A stretch of 64,000 nt of DNA from Harmonia axyridis (taxonomy: Eukaryota; Arthropoda; Insecta; Coleoptera; Coccinellidae), in NCBI RefSeq assembly GCF_914767665.1, contig NC_059507.1, forward strand, positions 11,470,001 to 11,534,000. Reading direction: 5' to 3'. The notes under the pieces were generated by a model. The model searched no databases. It saw nothing but the letters and a program-made list of their open reading frames with translations, and was not told the DNA's origin. Shown here one piece after another: positions 22,990 to 33,637 of the stretch; position 1 is the stretch's first letter; each line of letters starts with the position of its first letter. Made by a program: the position numbers and the translations under genes.

Positions 22990-23420
22990 TTTGCATGAGC
23001 CATTCCGGTCGAATATCAAAGCGGTATCAGAGAGGAGAGAAACGACGCGACGTCGTCGTTCTCCTCGCTGCTGCTTCTGCCTCTCATCCTCCGGCTCTGT
23101 ACCGAATCTTTTTTACGACCTCTTCCTCCTACGGCAACGGGGTCACCCCGGCAACGCCGAGGAATCAGATACAAATCCCGCGATAAAAAATAGAGGAGGC
23201 AGCGCACGGCCGTTCGAACCTCGATATTATTTGCATCCGGGAATCCGGGAGGCTTAAGTGTTTCTCGCGTGTCGCGCCGAATTTGTTGGCGAGATCGTCT
23301 TTTATTACAGGCGTCGAAGAAATTGCCGCGATTATTTCCTAGTTTCCGTTATATCTTCCGAGTAATTTGGTCCATTTGTGACATCTGCGACGCGCCAGTG
23401 TCACGCGAAACGACGCTTAG
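22990..23420. promoter_or_regulatory. CpG-rich tract, possible regulatory region
   Basis: CG dinucleotides are dense here (GACGCGACGTCGTCG, CGCGTGTCGCGCCG) against a strongly AT-rich background. Overlapping frames of up to 137 codons occur on both strands, which is expected of GC-rich DNA lacking stops, and none shows a domain. It lies 1.8 kb upstream of the penultimate TMTC exon, so it is unlikely to be that gene's main promoter. Assignment as regulatory is inference. Confidence 0.3.
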
Positions 23421-23689
23421 GGACGCCTCGGCTGGTTTTGAATACAGGCGGCAAGGATTGGCGTCGGGATTTGTATGGAAAGAATATAAGGATGCCATCG
23501 AATGGAAAGAATAGAATATACGGACTCCAACGAGTCGCTATAATGGAAGCGCCTACTACAAGGTGTGGAAGGTTTTGGAATTTCTTCTACTTCATCCCTG
23601 TAGGGAAGACAGCTGAGCTGCAGATACTGTTACTATGCCATTTCTTCAGCAGTTGAAGTCATGAATCCTTTGGAGAATCAGATACCAAC

Positions 23690-24720
23690 AGGAGACCTGG
23701 AGAATTTGGGAAAGCTTTTGCAGAAATGGCTACTTCAACCAAATGTCAGCAAAACTGACGTACCAATGTTTCTATCACAACAAGAAACTTGATGCAAGAA
23801 AGCTTTAGAACGCCTCTCTTGGTTTTGATTAACGGCAGGACGATGGTCTCCTTTTTTCTGTTGGATGCTTATACTAAAGGGTGTGGACGATTTTGGAATT
23901 GCTTTCACTTCACCCATATAGGGTGAATCTTCTGAAGTATCGAAGCCAAACAGACCTGGAGAGTTTGGAAAGGTTCTTCTGGAGATGCCTCCAACCAAAC
24001 GCCAATCGAAGGTAACAGTGCCTTCATCTCAACAACAAGCTTTTCAGTTCAAGGAAGCTTAAAATAGAATTCCAGCAGAAATTGGAAACTAGAAACAAAA
24101 GCATTGTGGAGCATCAAACTCTACAGTTCTGAGCCTTTTCTTCTCAACTATTGAATACTGTGCACTAGTATGGCTTAAGAGTTTTATTGTCCATACAATT
24201 GATCCTACACTTGATACTATAATAAGAATAATCGTACGGGGGTCATTGTATCCACTGCGAAAAATGTCTTCCAGTACTGAGCATAATATACCACCCTCAA
24301 ATCTACGCTGCATTAACGTTCTACGAAAGAATACAAGAAGACCATGAACAACCTGGATCTCCCTATCCATGGTGACATTGAAGATGTTCATCACAACCGC
24401 TATCGAACCAGAAAGCCCCTGTCAAAAAAGCTACCACTGCCATGACAAGACATGGAGAATTCAGCCTGGCAACGCCTGGTAAACCACAAAATAAAGCAAT
24501 CAAATAGCGTCTATTACTTAGAACACTCCTGGTTTTGGTCTACCACGTAGAACCTGGTCAGCTTTGAATATAATAAAGATCCAGTATAGTAAATAGCCCC
24601 CTCCTGTGATTGTAATAAAAACCATACCATCAAACATTTAATAGAACACTATCTTATGACAGCGCAATTTGACTCGTACTCAAGTTGAAAATTTTTATTT
24701 CATCAGAATTGGAACTTTGT
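23690..24720 (+). pseudogene. LINE (jockey-like) C-terminal polymerase fragment
   Basis: Readable plus-strand words are KWLLQPNVSKTDV (the W.LQPN..KTE box), TIEYCALVWLKS, LDTIIRIIVRGSLYPL, SNLRCINVLRK and PGFGLPRRTWSALNIIK. These are the conserved end of many arthropod LINE reverse transcriptases after the catalytic core, where EYCAPVWLNS and PGF.LPR..W..LN are typical. Stops and frameshifts are frequent. The region before the EYC box is present twice in diverged form (gacctgg block at 23694 and 23953). Confidence 0.75.
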
Positions 24721-25236
24721 TACTTTCGGAGTGAAAGTTACACCTACTCACATTAATGTAAGTGGTGTAACCAATAGTGGTATCTTCTATATCGATACCT
24801 TCTGCATTGAGGGTCAGTTCGAATTTATGTTCTGAGTTGAAAAAAATACATAAATGATGAGTATAATAACTCTTAGATAGAGTTCTCGTTTAATTCAAAC
24901 AGAATTATTCGATAATAAGTTTACAACTATTAGATAATATAAAGAGACGAATACGTTGAAAATAATAAAAATAATAATAATAGAAATTTATTCCCAAAAA
25001 CACATTGAATATGTATGGAGAACACGTCAACAACCATAGACAATTATATTTAACTAGAATATTATAACACATTAACAAAGGAGCAATGAACGTTTAGATC
25101 TCATGTTACCTATAATAATGACCTACAGCAAAATTGCTATAAACCTGGTACAGGTTTGAGCACACCTATCGATTCAAATCAAAAATTAAATCACTTCTGT
25201 TAATCCCAGTAATTAAAACCATTCAATTTGTTTCAG
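24721..25236. other. Intron or upstream flank of the TMTC-like gene
   Basis: AT-rich with an ATA-rich simple run at 24960-24985 followed by GAAATTTATTCCC, a common LINE tail context. It ends in the acceptor TTTGTTTCAG at 25236. Confidence 0.5.
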
Positions 25237-25415
25237 GTGAATTCCTAGCTTCCACAAAGCGATACAAAGAAGCGGCTGTGCATTATGAAAGAGCTGCACA
25301 GCTTAGACCGATTGATTTCGAACTGGCTGTGGCAGCAGCAACAGCTATGAGGCAGGCAGAACGATACGAAGAAGCTGAAATGTGGTATAGAAGAGCAGTT
25401 GAAATCAAACCGATG
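25237..25415 (+). CDS. TMTC-like TPR protein, penultimate coding exon
   Basis: The exon follows the acceptor TTTGTTTCAG and ends at the donor GTGAGA. The two leading bases complete a codon, then 59 codons read EFLASTKRYKEAAVHYERAA, then QLRPIDFELAVAAATAMRQA, then ERYEEAEMWYRRAVEIKPM. This contains two tetratricopeptide repeats (helix pairs with A, Y, A and P at TPR positions). TPR arrays bind partner proteins. In the TMTC family they follow a multi-pass membrane domain in the endoplasmic reticulum that takes part in O-mannosylation of cadherins (family knowledge). Which TMTC paralogue this is cannot be settled here, and another TPR protein is possible. It joins in phase 0 to 27677. Confidence 0.85.
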
Positions 25416-27676
25416 GTGAGAATTTCATTTCGATGATGCTTTAATGTTCGATGTATTTACTTAATACCAAAGGCAAGAGCTCGTGAATATGTCAGTTACT
25501 CTCGTAGAAGATGAATAGTTTTTTGGTAAATTTACCAGAGACAAAATTGTTAAAAAACGCGTTTCCACAGTTGTTAAAGAAGATGAAAAAAAATGTTTAA
25601 AGCTGATATAAGAATACATGTCGTTATTAACTTTTAGATTTTAGAAAAAGACCTTTCGTAACCTATAGACTAGGTCCTTATGATATATAACCAGTTGAAA
25701 AAAACATTATCCTTAGAATTCTATCTATCAATTCGATATATCTGGATTTGTGCAATCCTGAAAAGTATACAATTCAACATTTGCGTCAAACATCCACAAC
25801 TCATATTGCAGAAACTAGAACCAGTATGACAATGCTGTAATGTCGTGGTGCTTGAAAGAGCACGTCTATTGCTGAAAGATATATATAGAGTATATAGTAT
25901 ATCTACAAAATACTTGGTTAGGTTTCGACAATATTTGCAGGTATGCCTTCTCAGCCCAATTTCCTTCACAGAAAGTTGATAACCAGACAGTGAAACATGA
26001 ATCCATATTGGCTGCAGATGATCTTACATTCACAGGATCCTTTCAGAACTGCCAATTTTCTATTAATTCCAATTAATATTGTTGGTAGTGCTCATGATTC
26101 TTTAAGAATCATCCTCAACTATTGGGGATGTAATGAGTATGTAATGAGTTACTGAAATTTGGAAGATATGTATGAATCTATACCTACTATAGGTTTTCCG
26201 AAATTCAAGAAGAGATTCCAGAGTCTTGGAAAACTACATTTGTGGAACGGATTTGATTTCGATTCTTATTACATTTAATTTCAAATAAACATTAAATTCC
26301 AATTATACATTTTTTATTCCAGACAATCATAATAGCTTGACTTCGAAATAACGTAAATATATTCCCCCTTTGGGTTGTCAATATTTACTTCTGAAATTAT
26401 TACTACCAGCTCTGACGCCTACAATGTCAATATTTTCCATAATTTATTTGCCAAGTGATTGATGAACCCCAATTAAGGTGCGGCAGTGAGTTCATAATAC
26501 ATCGATCTCATTAATTACTTGAGTATAGGGTTGAGCCGAGACGTAAGAAGACGGAATCCAAGTTGACTAGCAAGAATATCAATAATGTACTTTGGACATG
26601 AGACGAGAAATTAGGATTTGTAAAGAGTGTTTCATGAAACCTTCTTGAAAGCATTCAATTTTTAGTGTATTTAATGGTAGAAATAATGTTTATATACTGT
26701 TCTACAAAAGTTAAGGAATTTCAGACATTTTCTGACGTCGTTAACTTTTGTGGAGCAGTATATATCTTGGTTACTAAACTCGAAAACGAGAAAAATCAAT
26801 GACAATTGTTCAATAGTTATTAATACAAGCGAATGATTGTTAACTCATGAAAGTTTCATTCATTGCAATGAAAAAACGTTTATACCTCACATGTTGCAGA
26901 TACAAAATGTTATTCCATTTTGATGAGGATTTGAACGATGAAAGGTATCGCTTCGATTGATGGTTGCTAGGCACTCACTCTTTGACTGAATACAATTGTA
27001 AAAAACATATGAAATTGACACGTGTTCCACAAAAACGATGAGTGTTAGAGGCCAGGTCATTGATCCATATTGCATCAAAGAAGAACGAACGCAGCTGAAG
27101 CATTTGTTATATCTGGGAAATCGAAATCTTTATATGGAAATAAATATGTTGCGTTTTCACTTGTGGGAATAATAAAACCGCTATTTTTTTTCGACTGAAA
27201 AATCCTTTTGGCGTATATATACGACCGTTGAATTCTCATCTTATCGTCCAATTACTTCCAACTCAAGAAAATGTTGGCACTGATAAAAAATTTAGATAAG
27301 AGTAGATTTTATCTATCCACTGACTTTTTCAAGCAAATTTCCATGGAATAGGAAAGAAGCTGAGGGTTTTCAAATGAGGAGGGTTGGAAGTCTTTCAGAC
27401 ACCACTCCAGATAGGTTAGGTTTTTATTAACTGAGTGGATAAAGGTCATCTCATCCTTACTGCTGTGTTTTGACGTTTTCAAAAGTGAATATGGAATAAA
27501 ATAGATTTAGACCTGAGCAACAATGATTAATTATTAAATTGAAGGGCAATTCCCTTTCGAATAAAATGCATGTGTAGCACGAAGTAATAAAAATCAAAGA
27601 GCGCCACCTACTCGCGACATCCTAAAACAATTTCACTCCTGCACAGTTTTTCATTGCGTTCATTTTTTCATTTCAG
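25416..27676 (+). other. Phase-0 intron of the TMTC-like gene
   Basis: A GT-AG intron with donor ATG|GTGAGA and acceptor TTTCATTTCAG. It contains a 71-bp Tc1-related fold-back element at 26693 and otherwise AT-rich sequence with no further exon seen. Confidence 0.8.
26693..26763. mobile_element. 71-bp Tc1-type fold-back (minimal MITE)
   Basis: The left ATACTGTTCTACAAAAGTTA pairs with the right inverted ATACTGCTCCACAAAAGTTA, separated by about 30 bases, with TATA on both sides. The tip matches the Tc1-like elements at 18296-19612 and 29514-30142, so it is probably an extreme deletion product mobilised by their transposase (inference). Confidence 0.75.
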
Positions 27677-27832
27677 GATGCCCGCAGCTACACAAACCTT
27701 GGTGCCATTCTCCATTTGAACAGGAAGTACGCAGAAGCTGCTTCGAGCTACAGGCACGCTCTCAAACTACAACCTAACGATGCCACAACCATCACGAATC
27801 TTCACAAACTTCACGCTATCACATCGACCTGA
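27677..27832 (+). CDS. TMTC-like TPR protein, terminal coding exon
   Basis: From the acceptor the frame reads DARSYTNLGAILHLNRKYAE, AASSYRHALKLQPNDATTIT and NLHKLHAITST, then TGA at 27830-27832. It is one complete TPR plus the capping helix. The words NLGAILHLN.K...A..SY..AL.L.P.D..T..NL.KL resemble the C-terminus of TMTC1/2-type proteins. Fused to the previous exon it gives about 110 residues of continuous TPR, with no stop or frameshift, unlike everything else in the window. This is good evidence for a living gene. Confidence 0.85.
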   Translation, partial: DARSYTNLGAILHLNRKYAEAASSYRHALKLQPNDATTITNLHKLHAITST

Positions 27833-29513
27833 CATTGACCGTAGGACGATGCACAGGCGTACCAAGGATCGACTGAAAATTGTTACCAAAATCATGACTG
27901 AAAAGTGAGATGATTTCATGTTACGAAAACAGATTAACTTCAAATGGGGCCACGAAGGATGAAACTCAACTCTGAATGTTGGGTCAGGTTATTTTACCTA
28001 ACCACAATTCAGAAAAACAAATATTTGTATGGGGTATAGACCATATGAGGGAGATGAGGCGGGGAACTTCAATCTCTTTTTCAGTTAGACCGTTAGCTCA
28101 TTAAATGTCATTCCTTCAACTTTACTGCAATAAAAAAAAACATTTTTCCCATTTCTTGGAGCGTTCTACTCTTCAAGGAAAGACCTATGGGCTTTTGTCA
28201 ACATGAATCACCCCTTCAATTTTGAACAAAGATTAACCATCTAAAGACTTCATACTCTCGAAGACCTTTCGGCATCTTATAGATGTCTCTGTTAGTTTGT
28301 ACAGATTCATTTATATTCAACTTAAGTAAACCTTCCTCAAAAAACTATAATCAAAAGTCAGTGATAAATTTTAGGTTTGCCCTCAAAAAAATTAATGAAT
28401 ATATTTTGGTCGGCAAATTAGAATGAAGCTTGTTCTAAACCCGTTCCGAAAGAAGTGGCATATTATACCAAAACCTTTGTCAGGCATAAAACGCTTAACA
28501 ATTGACGCACAAATACCACATATGGAAACCTACAACACTGGTTTCAATTTGTATTCAATACAAGGTCATATATAAAAGTGAGTGTATGTTTCCATCAAAT
28601 AATAGACACGCACTTGAGATGAGGAGGTACCTAATATTTAATGTCTCTGCGTGATTTTTGAGTTGAACTTCCATGTTCAAAACTCGAGTACGGATCTCTT
28701 TCCAAGACAATGACTCACCTCACTAATATGGTCTATACTTTATAGGGATAGATTTTGTTCAGATTTCAACAGGAGGATTAAAAATTTATTCTTCCATTTC
28801 TCTACCACCACTTTATCCGTTTGTGTCTTCCTCTTATAAAACGCTAGAAGAATTAATAGTTCTGCATGAATTGCAAATAGCAGAATTCAGGTCATCAATC
28901 TGAACTGTTTTGCAAATCCATTTAGGTCCCAATTTACGGGATCGATATAGAGGTCTGCCTGTTTATTGATGGGACTTAATCTATGGGTTGAGTCCCCGGT
29001 TTCTGCTAAACCCATCTATCGATATATGGTATTTTGAAACCGCCGACGATAATGCGTGATGTGCCCTCATCAAGTCTTAAGTGATGTTGTGGTTTGAAGA
29101 CAGACAAAGCTGATAACGTTAACATGCTCTAATCATTGCCATTCGCCATTTGGAGGCTGGATTCCTGCAGCTTTGTTTACCGGGTCCTAAACAAACCTTC
29201 GTTAGATCTTCTGATAGAATAATGCGGTAATCCTAATGAGCTAAATGTACCGAGAATGTTCATTTTGGGAATTTTATACTTTGATTTGGTAGTTATTAGA
29301 TTTGAACAATCGCAGAAGAAGAGTGAATGTAAAGGTTGCAAGGGGTTTGTTCCTTTCATTAGAATGAAAAATACCAATGCCAATAAAGATCCAGAAAGAG
29401 TGCTTTCAGATCATGATAACAAAAAAAAAATAAAATCCCAATGTGAAAATCTTGTTACGAATCAAACGTGCTAGTGGAAGAACTCATCTTAGACATCAAG
29501 ACTGGCAATAAAG
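27833..29513. other. 3' untranslated region and downstream intergenic DNA
   Basis: The first part is presumably the 3' UTR of the TMTC-like gene, with a polyadenylation hexamer at 28129. The tract at 28900-29150 is less AT-rich but has no frame of note. A 72-codon frame at 29256 is not supported. Confidence 0.5.
28129..28134 (+). terminator. Candidate polyadenylation signal
   Basis: AATAAA lies about 300 bases after the TGA, within a run of A. It is the first such hexamer I see downstream of the stop codon. No transcript evidence. Confidence 0.45.
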
Positions 29514-30142
29514 ACACTGCTCCACAAAAGTAAAGGAAGTTCAGATATTTTGAGACTGTTTCAAAAGTTTTCTTTTTTTTTCAAAATTTTTTCAAATATG
29601 AAAAATGGAAATGTTCACCTACTTATCTAAATTATTTATTTGTCCATTATCTTAAAGTTTTACAGTTTCAGTTGAAAATGTATTCTTAATTTTTGTAGTA
29701 CCAAATGAGTTCACTCGAAAAATTGAAAAAATTAAGTTCAGTAAAGGGTATGACCTCCTTGCACATCAAGCAAAGCTTGACAACGCCATTGCTTATTTCC
29801 GATCAGATTGTTGATGTAGCCTTGATCAATTTCTCTCCAGAGTTGCGATAGAAGACATCTGAGTTCTTGAAGCGTATAAGAAGGTGGTAAGTGAGAATCT
29901 AAAGCCCTTTGTAGCTGATCCCAAGCGTGTTCAATGGGACTGAGGTCTGGCGACCGAGGGAGCAAATGCGGAATACCATGGATTTCCTGAAAAAAGTTAT
30001 AAAACGAGGAGCAAAAGTACCATTCAGATATAAGAAAATATACTCGTTATTTCTCATGAATGAACAGTTGGTAGACAATAATCGACAACTCTTGAAACGG
30101 TCACAACATTTATAACTTCTTCAATTTGGTGGAGAAGTATAT
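29514..30142 (-). mobile_element. Tc1-like element, internally deleted
   Basis: The tips ACTGCTCCACAAAAGTAAAG and inverted ACTTCTCCACCAAATTGAAG are imperfect inverted repeats related to those at 18296 and 19612. The interior retains only the last quarter of a transposase at 29738-29993 and then about 150 bases of unrelated or leader sequence. Confidence 0.75.
29738..29993 (-). pseudogene. Tc1 transposase C-terminal fragment
   Basis: The minus strand reads FFQEIHGIPHLLPRSPDLSP, then IEHAWDQLQRAL and RCQALLDVQGGHTLY before the stop at 29738. PDLSPIEHAW carries the catalytic glutamate of DD34E. Both upstream aspartates are deleted. The end GGHTLY is shared with the Tc1 copy at 18516 (ACGGHTLY), so they belong to one group but are clearly diverged. 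Confidence 0.85.
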
Positions 30143-31425
30143 GTTAATTAAAATTCATTTTTGTCTCTTCTTCTCTATAGGAAACGTTCTATGATCTATG
30201 AATTTGATTTCAATCTCAAAATAAATACTCATACAAAGAAACGAATCTAACATCACAACGAAAATCGGCCTATCTAGAAATCTTGACTTTTGCAACTGCA
30301 AGACTGGGAAATATGTTGAACAAAGTGAATTCCTCCTTTCTTATTCTCCTGTTGCAACTGAACAAACTATCCAACAGAATACGTGGCGTTCATATGATCA
30401 ACTTCGATAATGACAATATTATGTTAACTGATAATCGTTAAGTGGATCAGATGTTGAACTTGGATTAGATAGATAAATCAAATTAATCCAAATTTGTAAG
30501 GAATTGTAAAATATTGTAAATAACCCTGAAGAGATTTGTTCTGTTGAATATCTGAAATCAAATAATGTTTTTATTATATTATTGAAGTGCTCCACCGGTA
30601 ATGTTATCTAGAAATAGCCTACGGAGTATCAACACATCGTTGATAATAATGTAGGTAATGCTTAACCTAACTTATGTGTAAAGCCTTTCGTTTCCTCATT
30701 GTTTCTCTTTGTTCCATTTGAAAGTTTTTCGCTAATTTTAATCATTCCACAAAAATTCCATTCTGAAGCATTCCTTGTATGTCGAAAACTCCCAGCCATA
30801 TTTCTCCAATCATTTCTGCAGTTGTGCCAACATTGAACTGGAAGTGATTTCATTATTTTCAATCCATTAGATCGGAATTATCAATCTGTCATTGAATTGT
30901 TAGATGGATTCACATTGGTTTAGAAATATACAACGAATGTAGCAATTATTCCCATTATATTATTTCCATTCAATTCATTCGCGAAATAAACAGGAATACT
31001 GGAGAAATATCGCATGGAATAACGTACATTCAACTGTTTCCAGTAATATACTAAACATATTCAAATGAACAAACTCTATAACCATAAGGTGAATATGAAT
31101 AGGTGTAGATAAGAACAAGTTGTATATTTGAAGAGAAGTGATAATGTATATAAGAATGTGATGAATATTTATTTATATACGGCTAATTGATTATCTACAT
31201 ATCTTTGAATTGTTTTTTATTATAATAGATGTTTAAATACATTTTTGAATTATGTGAGGCTTCTAAGAATTCCAGGTATCAAAACTATTAATGTACCTAC
31301 CTACCTTCAATCTGGCTTCTACTGATCTGTAAGATGTAATGATGATCTATTATGTATTAATGAAATTGTGAATAAAAGCTTGAGACTATTTTATGTAAAC
31401 ATGAGTTTTATTCCGCCGTCATTTA
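30143..31425. other. Intergenic stretch, nothing recognised
   Basis: AT-rich throughout. Short frames only. Confidence 0.45.
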
Positions 31426-31433
31426 ATTGAAAC

Positions 31434-32235
31434 TAGGGATTCACGGCTTGGCTTGATTTTCAAGCTCAAGTCTAAGTCAAGTAGCAGTTTTTCAATCTCA
31501 AGTCAAGTATTTATTTATCAAGTACTCGAATCATATCAAGCTACTTGATTTTTAGCAGTTTCATTGTGTAGTGTCACATCAATGAAAAAATGATGACATG
31601 AGAAGGAACCTCGCAAAAAACACTTTTATTTATTGAAATTATTGTATAAAAGAAATAACAACTTTTTCGGAAAAGAAACATAAATTAAATCACTATAAAT
31701 TATAATGAAATTAAAAAAAATTGAGTTTCCTAATATTGAGATTGATTTCAAAATTTTCCATCCAGGATCTAAGACACATGAGGCATCTTATAGATATGTC
31801 ACCTGACCAGGTTTTTGTAACTGTAAGAGCAGCTCTGGATAATTGTCTTTCAACAGGAGACGAAGATGCTGGCGTTGATAAAAATCTTTGTCCTTTTTGG
31901 CCAATTCTGAAAAGAAATTTCTGACTCTTGCAAAATCTACCAATAGATTTCATAGAAATGTGAGAAAACTACTAATAAAGTCACACTGGAGAATGCTTCA
32001 GTCTCTCGGCGCTCGATGAATCCCCTTATTTGGTCTAAACGCGCACGAGATTACAAAAATATATGCCGTGCGACGCGTGCATATCAAGCTCAAGTAATAT
32101 CAATTAGCTTGATATCAAGTCAAGAAATAAATAACTAAAATCAAGTCAAGCTCAAGTATGTAATACTTCACGAGCTTGATTTTCAAGTCAAGTAGTTGGT
32201 TAAAATGTCAAGCTACTTGGCTTAATGAATACCTA
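31434..32235 (-). mobile_element. hAT element, 802 bp, with intact 8-bp target duplication
   Basis: ATTGAAAC stands at 31426-31433 and again at 32236-32243, the 8-bp duplication expected of hAT insertion. The ends TAGGGATTC and GAATACCTA are imperfect inverted repeats, and both continue into AGCC/GGCTT-type words. Within the first 130 and last 150 bases the motif CAAGTCAAG or CAAGCTACTTGA recurs many times in both orientations, like subterminal transposase binding sites. The core keeps only the end of a transposase gene, so the element is non-autonomous. Confidence 0.92.
31711..31953 (-). pseudogene. hAT transposase C-terminal dimerisation domain fragment
   Basis: The minus strand reads RFLSTPASSSPVERQLSRAA, then LTVTKTW and CLMCLRSWMENFEI. 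This is the hAT dimerisation signature (P.SS..VER.FS.....) with phenylalanine replaced by leucine. The RNLG segment seen in the copy at 63786 is altered here. No catalytic DDE part is present. Confidence 0.88.
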
Positions 32236-32243
32236 ATTGAAAC

Positions 32244-32739
32244 ACTATCTGACGATATTGGATGCCAAGTATGATAGGTGATATACCACTGGCCGAAGAT
32301 GAAATCATCATTTTTAAAATTACCGTTGAAAATGTTTCCTAAATATTTCATTGTAGAGCGAAAAACGTTCTAGTTATGTATGAATAATCATTCAAAATGA
32401 AAAGCTTATAATTTATTCAACAAAGATTTATTAGTAGACCCAATTTTCAAGAACATTTCCGTTAATATGAAGCATTTTATTATCTATGGCTCTTCAATCT
32501 GGCTCAATCGATCGTGATTTGATGGAGTTCAGTCCATAACGTACACCACAAAAAAAAAATTGAACAACATCAAATCGCTACTCCCTCTGCCAATAGATAT
32601 TCCCGAGGATATTCCGTTTTATGAGTCGACTTTCAAAAATTTAGTGAACTTCCACCAGATATGTGAATCTTTTTGGAAACTTATGCTATTCAAATATATG
32701 GCTGCTGCAACAAAGTCGTTGAGTGCGAAAATATTTTCT
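32244..32739. other. Intergenic stretch beside the third 408-bp repeat
   Basis: A minus-strand frame continuing out of the 408-bp repeat covers 32619-32739 (FVAAAIYLNSISFQKDSHIW). A plus frame from 32560 is also open. Neither resembles a known protein. Confidence 0.4.
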
Positions 32740-33147
32740 CTAATTCTGTGGTTATTCCGTTCATTCTTCCACATCTTGTAGAACAAAATCGTGCGAGAAT
32801 ATATCAGAAACGCACAGTTTTCAGGGTTATATTTTATTATTCTATGTTGGTACTCCGAACTTTCCGCCACGGCTTTATCTGTCAATTCATCAATTTGCCT
32901 TAAAGAAATCAGTTCTGCCAACCAACATTTTTCAATGCAAAAATCACTAAAGTATATTTATGGAAATATTTCATAAATTTCGATAAAAATGAAATGAATT
33001 AGAGAAAATAATGTATAATACTCGTACAGAAGGCTCATTCTACCACTCGTTCATTCCAAAACTCGCCACTTCGTGGCTCGTTTTTGAATTTTGAACTCGT
33101 GGAAGAATATCAATGCCTTCTGCACTTGTATTATAAATAACTATTCT
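32740..33147. repeat. 408-bp repeat, copy 3
   Basis: Same length and ends as the tandem pair at 11262-12077, some 20 kb away. TTCT precedes and ends it. The palindromic half is 32996-33147. The minus-strand frame (QIDELTDKAVAESSEYQH...KMWKNERNNHRIREN) is open and continues into flanking DNA. Confidence 0.88.
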
Positions 33148-33509
33148 TTCTACATCACGAAATAATTATTATTTCACGTTCCTCTAAATAATATACAGAA
33201 ACCAAGATAGAGCGAATTGTTTGAAATCATTTTTCTGAAATGCCCTGTAGCTCGAGAACGAATCGAGATATTTAGGATCTACTTCTATCTGCAATCTTAT
33301 TGTTTCGAAAATAGAGCTCGGGAGTTCTTGAAGACTTAATAATAATAATAATAATAGTGCCTTTGTTGTAAGAGAAAAAAAATAATATCTACATGATATA
33401 GGGGCGAAGTCTAGCTCAAGCTATTCAACTCAACCCCAAAATAAAAAACAAAAAATCCAGAAAAATACAGAAAATAGATAAAAAAACAATAATCCTGAAA
33501 TAGCAATGA
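33148..33509. other. Intergenic stretch with a short TAA microsatellite
   Basis: About six TAA units occur near 33338-33356. Nothing else recognised. Confidence 0.5.
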
Positions 33510-33573
33510 TAAAGATTGTTAAGGGAACAGATGATATGTTAAGTAACAAATCATCTGTTCCCTTAACAATCTT
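33510..33573. repeat. Perfect 25-bp inverted repeat with 14-base loop
   Basis: Arms 33510-33534 and 33549-33573 are exact reverse complements (core GATTGTTAAGGGAACAGATG) around the loop ATGTTAAGTAACAA. The perfection suggests a recent origin or selection on the hairpin. Confidence 0.8.
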
Positions 33574-33637
33574 TCCATCAAAATTTTTCTCAATGATCTC
33601 ACAGAGAGCATCCCACATGAAATCAAATATATATTAT

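Noticed and set aside
22773..23186. 137-codon plus-strand frame in the CpG-rich tract
   Set aside because: Long frames occur on both strands here because stop codons are rare in GC-rich DNA. No domain is seen.
33430..33618. Minus-strand hydrophobic frame across the perfect hairpin
   Set aside because: It is created by the inverted repeat and A/T-rich sequence, with no conserved features.
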